In this document: positions 58,889-64,000 of the stretch, piece after piece
Numbering within the stretch: position 1 is the first letter of the stretch
How the letters are laid out: each line of letters opens with the position of its first letter
From: Pegoplata infirma
Taxonomy: Eukaryota > Arthropoda > Insecta > Diptera > Anthomyiidae
Direction of reading: 5' to 3'
Assembly (NCBI GenBank): GCA_963921195.1
Contig: OY992537.1
Span: 95,252,736-95,316,735, forward strand
DNA: 64,000 nucleotides
The notes under the pieces: generated by a model
The model's database searches: none
Told to the model about the DNA's origin: nothing
Seen by the model: the letters and a program-made list of their open reading frames with translations, nothing else
Program-made: the position numbers and the translations under genes

Positions 58889-59503
58889 CAAGTAAAAAAG
58901 TTAAATTCGGCCTTGCCGAATGTAGTGATACCCTCCACAATTTCAAAAAGATTATTGCAAAAAACTTTATTTAAAAGGAAATTACTTTTGAAAAAAAAAA
59001 AAATTTTTGAAAAAAAAAAATTCCGCGAAAAACAATTTTGGTAAAAAAAATCCGCGATTTTTTTTTTTTTTGTCAAAATATATGTTCGTACTTGTTTAAA
59101 TACCATTTGGTGTTCAATTATGTTCACATATGTCAACCAGAAGCCGAATTAAAGCATTTTGTATTTTTAGGTTATGTTGAATGTACTGAAATTTTTGAGG
59201 TGTGCTTACATTTTCGTTCATAACTTTTGAACCGCAGAACCGATACCGCTCAAATGCAATACCAAACTTCTCGGGAGAACTTCCAATAAATATGTTAAGT
59301 TTCAGTCATCTCTGTGCAATATTTTGTCCGCGACAGCATTTTCCACAGACAGACGGACAGACGGACATCGATATAATGTCTTAAAATTGATCGCGCATCA
59401 TGAATATATATACATTATGGGGTCCCAGATCGATATTTCGATGAGTTACAAACGGAATGACAAACTTATATATACCCTCTATCACTAAGTGGAGGGTGCA
59501 AAA
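58889..59503. repeat. Repeat family F2, reversed copy
   Basis: It begins CAAGTAAAAAAGTTAAATTC, hairpin ATTCGGCCTTGCCGAAT, GATACCCTCCACAA, and ends AAGTGGAGGGTGCAAAA. The interior mirrors 51629-52234, with an AGACGGACAGACGGACATCG run. Confidence 0.75.
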
Positions 59504-59544
59504 ATTCGGATATAATTTTATATAATTTTATTAAGTTATATATA

Positions 59545-61641
59545 TGCGGCATTCCATGTCAAATCGGACACTTTGAAATTTTTTTTTTTAGATTTTCCCA
59601 ATATGTTAACAGTTTTTAGTACCCTTCAAAAACTCCTTCGTGGTAATTTTTCAGATTTTTTTGATGACCCGTTCAAAAGATATCGAATTTTTAAAAATTG
59701 GTAGTTTGTTCCTTTACTCAAACTTCTTCTACTCATAACTTCTTCAATAATGGTCCAAATTTAATTTTTTTTTTTAAATTTTTGTGTTTTCTTACGTACT
59801 TTTTAAAAAAAAAAACCGAAAAAATTCTTAAATGCGCTCTAGTATGCGATTTTGGAGTTTTAAAATTTAAATCTCATTTTTGAAAATGTGTGTACTCTTC
59901 GATTTTTTTGAAATTTTTTGGTGTAAAGCTTCTATCGATTCTACAATTTTTTTGCCCAGGAGGATCGTGGGATAACGAATATTACTATTTTTAAAATTTT
60001 TTGAAAAAATTTTATTGTAATTTTCCAATCTTAAAACCATTTCTACTGATCCAATGGAGCGTTATAGAGGGGTCATTTATAATACTGACCCCCATTAATT
60101 TTTTCGTCTTAACATTTCTTTGTAACAAACAAATACCCTATCTCCAATTTCTAAGGGGGCTCCAAACCGCTCTAACTGTCCTAATAGTGCCCTTAGAGCA
60201 ATCAAATGTATGACCGACCCACAATATTTTTTTTAGTCCAAACATTTTCTCTGAACACACCTACCCTTTATCTTTAACTGTTAAGGCGGTCCCCATACAA
60301 TTTTTTTTATTTTTTGTAAATTTATTTTATTTAATCAGCTTCTACCGGTCCAATGGTGCGTCCGAGAGGGGCCATTAGTGAGACCGACCCCCATTTATTT
60401 TTACCCTAACACATTTTTTTAAGACATACCTACACACAAAAAAAAAATATAAAAAAATTGTGTCCGTTTTGGGGATAATACAACCTATAAAGTGGTTTTG
60501 GATAATTTACCTAAGTTTTTTAGAGCAAAAACTTTGGTAAGTTATCCAAAACCACTTTATAGGTTATAATTAAACCAAAAACTGGCACAATTTTTTTAAT
60601 TTTTTTTTGTGTGTACGCACTATCTCCACTCCCTAAGTAGGCTCCCATACAAATAACAGTTAGAGCAAATTTTATAAAAAATTAATTTTGAATGGAAGCC
60701 TACTTAGGGAATAGAGATAGGGCGTAGGTATGTTTTAAAAAAATGTTGTAGGGTAAAAATAAATGGGGTTCAGTCTCATTAATGACCCCTCTCGGACGCA
60801 CCATTGGACCGGTAGAAGCTGATTAGATAAAACAAATTTACAAAAAATAAAAATAAATGTATGGGGACCGCCTTAACAATTAGAGATAGAGGGTAGGTGT
60901 ATTCAGGGATAATGTTTGGACTAAAAAAATATTGTGGGTCGGTCATAAATTTTGTTGCTGTAAGGGCACTATTAGGGCAGTTAGAGCGGTTGGAGTAAAT
61001 TTTAAAAAATGTCGTTTTGTGTGAGAGCCCGCTTAGAAATTGGAGATAGGGTATTAGTTTGTTCCAAAGAAATGTTAAGACGTAAAAATTAATGGGGGTC
61101 AGTCTTATAAACGACTCCTCTATGACGCACCATTTAAGCAGTAAAAATGATTTTAAGATTGGAAAATTACAATAAAATTTTTTCAAAAAATTTAAAAAAA
61201 TAGTAATAACCGTTATCCCACAATCCTCCCGGGCAAAAAATTTGTAGAATCGATAGAAGTTTTACACAAAAAAAATTTCAAAAAAATCGAAGAGTACAAA
61301 CATTTTCAAAAATGAGATTTAAATTTTAAAACTTAAAAATCGCATACTAGAGCGCTTTTAAGAATTTTTTCGGAATTTTTTTTTAAAGAACGTAAAAAAA
61401 CAAAAATTTTGAAAAAAAAATTTAAATTGAGACTATAATTGAAGAAGTTATGAGTAAAAGAAGTTTGAGTAAAGGAACAAACTACCAATTTTTAAAAATT
61501 TGATATCTTTTGAACGGGTCATCAAAAAAATCTGAAAATGTACCACGAAGGAGTTTTCGAAGGGTACAAAAAACTGTAAACAAATTGGGAAAATCTAAAA
61601 AAAGTTTTTTCAAAGTGTCCGATTTGACATGGAATGCCCCA
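59545..61641. mobile_element. TGCGGCATTCC palindrome, 2.1 kb
   Basis: TGCGGCATTCCATGTCAAAT with CGGACACTTTG is mirrored by CAAAGTGTCCGATTTGACAT with GGAATGCCCCA. TATA flanks both sides, though the surroundings are TA-rich. The arms stay inverted for nearly the whole length. A 181-bp MITE (60433-60613) is inserted near the centre. An interrupted relative is at 35650-39795. Reading frames of 70-135 codons in the arms are shared between copies but show no known domain. Confidence 0.75.
60433..60613. mobile_element. 181-bp TA-flanked MITE
   Basis: The ends CACACAAAAAAAAAAT and ATTTTTTTTTGTGTG are inverted, with TA on both sides (60431-60432, 60614-60615). The inner arms GGATAATACAACCTATAAAG with TGGTTTTGGATAA pair with the TTATCCAAAACCACTTTATA region. 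The related sequence at 36549-36556 (CTACCTACGCCC) shows the unoccupied site. Confidence 0.85.
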
Positions 61642-61702
61642 TATATAATTTTATATAATTTGTTCAAATTCTATATAATTATATATAAACTTTTTAACTC
61701 GG

Positions 61703-62824
61703 AAAAAAAATATTTAAATTTATTTATGATTATTAAACTTTTGCTTATTTTATTTATTTTTTACATAAAAATTTCTAGTTGTTTATTAAAATTTTTTAAC
61801 ATGCTTCCTCTTATTGTTTCAATAACGACTGCATTTTATTTTTTGTATGTTGAAAAAATAAATCATTTGTTATTTTGATGTCATTTAAAATCGATTTATT
61901 TTTTTTAGATATTTTTTAAGAATTTAAAGCACGTTTAAGTGGAGGCTTGAGTTTTATTTATTTATTTTTTTTTCGCTAAATATTGATGATTAATTCTCAC
62001 CAGAAATAAAAAATTTCGAAAAAAAACGTTATATGACCTTTATCATTTATTGTTTAAACAAATTGTATTTATGTGAAACAAATTTATATATTTTTGTTTT
62101 TTTATATATATTTTTTTCTCACTTTTATATTTTATTTTTTATTTATATTGTGTTATATATTTATTTTTTTTTGTTCTTCAAAAAGTTTCATAACCAGTTT
62201 TGTGTTGCAGTCAAATTACAGTTAACAATATATTAAATTTATTTTTTATAATCTCGTCTACTGACTTTTTAGTCGTTGCAACCTGTTTAACACAGAAAAA
62301 ATATAAAATTACTAAATAAAAATTAATTATTGAAAAAATTAAAACAAATCAATAAAAAACATATTGCTGTAATTATTTTATTTTTTTTCATAAAACTAGC
62401 ATTTGTTTTAATTGTAATTTTAATGTGAATCTTTAAATATATAAAATTAATTAATAAAAATATATTTAAAAATGATTTATGATTCTTCTTTACATAATAA
62501 CACACTCAAAAACAAAAAAAAAAAACTAAAATATGGGAAAAATTAACTAAATTCAAGGAAAACTGCTAATGATTTAGCTACATTGCCATGTTTCCTTCTT
62601 TTTAGTTCACATTTTTCTTAAAAATAAAGAAAAGTAAAAATTATTTAATTATGATACATTAAAAAAAAGCCTTGTCAAATTACAAGAACAAGTCTCGTAA
62701 TCCCATTTTGCCAATATTTGACAGTTTTCCTTGTTTTTTAACAAATAATTTTCGATCTAAATTTATTTTTTTTTGTAATTTTACAGTTTTTCTTGTAATT
62801 TTAAACAAAAAAACTGAAAACTTT
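61703..62824. other. AT-rich segment without gene
   Basis: Poly-T tracts and short chance frames only. No exon or repeat edge is recognised. Confidence 0.5.
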
Positions 62825-62960
62825 AATTTCCCCCGTACATATGGACCCTCCTAAAAATGAGTTTGGTCCGCTAAAAAAATACATGTCGAATTATTTTTCG
62901 TTCTGAACAACATCCAAATTTCATGAAGACCGGAGGGTGACACCAGGGAGACTTCCCTTG
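62825..62960. mobile_element. CAAGGGAAG-TIR element, end fragment
   Basis: AATTTCCCCCGTACATATGG to GACACCAGGGAGACTTCCCT and TG matches the right 135 bp of 47871-48468. It is followed by TAT instead of TTA. Confidence 0.7.
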
Positions 62961-63098
62961 TATTTATTAATTAAAAATCAGTTTCATGATACAATTTGGA
63001 GCCGATAAGTGGCACTGTTGTCTTGAATTTTGTATTTATGGTACGATTTGGCTCAAATTCACACAATTTATTTATTAAACAAAAATAACTATACTACA

Positions 63099-63205
63099 CA
63101 CGGTGAGCCTCAGCATTGTTTAGGTTCAACTTTAGTGTCGACGAAAAGTGTAAACGCAGTTCGACACTAAAGTTCAACCTAAACATCGCTGAGGCTCACC
63201 GTGTA
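63099..63205. mobile_element. 107-bp near-perfect hairpin
   Basis: CACGGTGAGCCTCAGCATTG with TTTAGGTTCAACTTTAGTG is mirrored by CACTAAAGTTCAACCTAAAC with ATCGCTGAGGCTCACCGTG. TACA flanks both sides. The stem of about 45 bp has very few mismatches and the loop is short. It could be a recent MITE or the source of a hairpin RNA. Confidence 0.75.
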
Positions 63206-63328
63206 CACTCAAAAGAGAAACTCTGTCAAAAAATCTGTAAAAAGACTTTTAACGTGATTTAGCAAACTCTAAGCATATTTTTCTGCAAAAATTTATATTT
63301 TTACTAAAATTTCTGTCATTGAGTTTTA

Positions 63329-63548
63329 TAGTAATAATATAATAGTTTTGATCACATGATCAATTATTTTTATTTATTCTTTTTATTTATTTACAACTCA
63401 TTTTTAATAATTTCAACCTAACCGAGAACTGGTAACAATGACCGTCGTCTCGTTGTAGCGAAAAAACCAAGGGTTCTGGTGGGAATCGAACACACGACCC
63501 CCACGTTCAAAGGCTAGCACGCTACCAACTAGCCTATGGGGGCCCCCT
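63329..63548 (-). mobile_element. tRNA-derived SINE with 13-bp TSD
   Basis: The minus strand carries TAGGCTAGTTGGTAGCG (A-box-like) and TGTGTTCGATTCCCACC (B-box-like), about 48 bp apart, near 63475-63540. The target duplication TCATTGAGTTTTA is at 63316-63328 and 63549-63561. Its 13-bp length fits LINE-mediated retroposition. The tail end is at 63329, where the minus strand ends in an AT-rich tract. It is not a functional tRNA gene: the anticodon stem does not pair. Confidence 0.75.
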
Positions 63549-63599
63549 TCATTGAGTTTTAGAAAACAACAGAATTTAGTGCGTTTTTACTGATTCTGT

Positions 63600-63957
63600 T
63601 TGCTGAATTTCAAAATATTTTTGACCATATTTTTAGCAGATTAATTTTTAATTAAACAGAAATAGTTTGCTGTCATTCTTTTTTAAGAAAATTTTCTTTT
63701 ATTTTTCTTTTTTCAAAGTGTAATTTTTTTTGTTTTTTATGCAATCAAAACGATGTTTTTAAACATATTTTTTAACATATTTTTAGCAGATTATTTTGTA
63801 ATTTTACAGAAATAGTTTGCTGTCATCCTTTTTTCAAGACAACTTTGTTAAGCTTTTTTTTTAAGTCATAATTTTTAAAGTTTAAATTAAAAAAAAAAAC
63901 TATTAAAGTTTTCATGAAAACAAATTTTCTAAAAACAAAAATTTTCTAGAAAATGTC
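63600..63957. other. AT-rich segment without gene
   Basis: A phrase TTTTTAGCAGATTA...ACAGAAATAGTTTGCTGTCAT occurs twice (about 63630-63680 and 63780-63826), a direct repeat with about 150-bp spacing. Nothing else is seen. Confidence 0.5.
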
Positions 63958-63960
63958 TTA

Positions 63961-64000
63961 CAAGGGAAGTCTCCCTGGTGTCACCCTCCGATCTTCATGA
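63961..64000. mobile_element. CAAGGGAAG-TIR element, cut by the window end
   Basis: CAAGGGAAGTCTCCCTGGTG then TCACCCTCCGATCTTCATGA, preceded by TTA (63958-63960). It is the left terminus of the family at 47871-48468 and runs out of the window. Confidence 0.75.

Larger units (their letters stand above)
58584..61702. mobile_element. CCGAGT-ended AT-rich element holding three others
   Basis: The left end CCGAGTAAAAAAGTTTTATA with TATAATTATATA is mirrored by the right end TATATAATTATATATAAACT with TTTTAACTCGG, about 32 bp. The subterminal DNA is degenerate TATAATTTxATAAAATT repeat. Inside are F2 (58889-59503) and the palindrome 59545-61641 with its own MITE. The TSD is not clear. Confidence 0.6.

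Noticed and set aside
63470..63545. Functional tRNA gene on the minus strand
   Set aside because: Box-like motifs are present, but the anticodon and acceptor stems do not pair and a 13-bp duplication surrounds a longer unit, so it is a SINE.

Overview
This window looks like nuclear DNA of a higher (probably calyptrate, blowfly- or house-fly-like) dipteran. It is very AT-rich and packed with short and medium transposon remnants. It carries one recognisable protein-coding gene, on the minus strand: the Tec-family non-receptor tyrosine kinase Btk29A (Tec29). Ten exons could be placed with consensus splice sites and consistent phases. They encode a Ser/Thr-rich linker, SH3, SH2 and kinase domain through to the stop codon: 532 codons plus stop, open at the 5' end. 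The N-terminal PH/Btk-motif exons or the short-isoform first exon were not found. The species guess is inference; the kinase assignment rests on near-invariant protein motifs.

Layout, in plus coordinates (the gene runs right to left). 1-8670: nested mobile elements, including a foldback-like element built of 21-bp satellite arrays in inverted orientation. 8670-10257: AT-rich, probably 3' UTR. 10258-10356: terminal kinase exon. 10357-19427: a 9.1-kb intron made almost wholly of nested DNA transposons. 19428-22568: the core kinase and SH2 exons. 22569-26901: a second repeat-filled intron. 26902-28254: SH3 and linker exons. 28255-64000: about 36 kb with no coding exon that I can recognise. It is either a giant 5' intron or intergenic DNA, and it holds many nested elements.

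The most informative content is the transposon stratigraphy. Many elements can be bounded to the base because both terminal inverted repeats (TIRs) and the target-site duplication (TSD) are visible. Six are hAT-like with 8-bp TSDs. One is Transib-like, with CACWRTG ends and a 5-bp TSD. Others have TAA/TTA TSDs (PIF/Harbinger- or CACTA-like), TA TSDs (mariner-like) or TATA-flanked ends. A broken Tc1 transposase and a tRNA-derived SINE with a 13-bp TSD are also present. Several insertions are stacked three or four deep. A second feature of interest is a roughly 28-nt motif (core CTTAAGTCTTTTGTTTT) found seven times, always in the same orientation, in the region upstream of the first placed exon.

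Apart from the kinase exons and the transposase relic, I regard all short reading frames here as chance or repeat-derived. No intact transposase, rRNA, CRISPR or second host gene was found.
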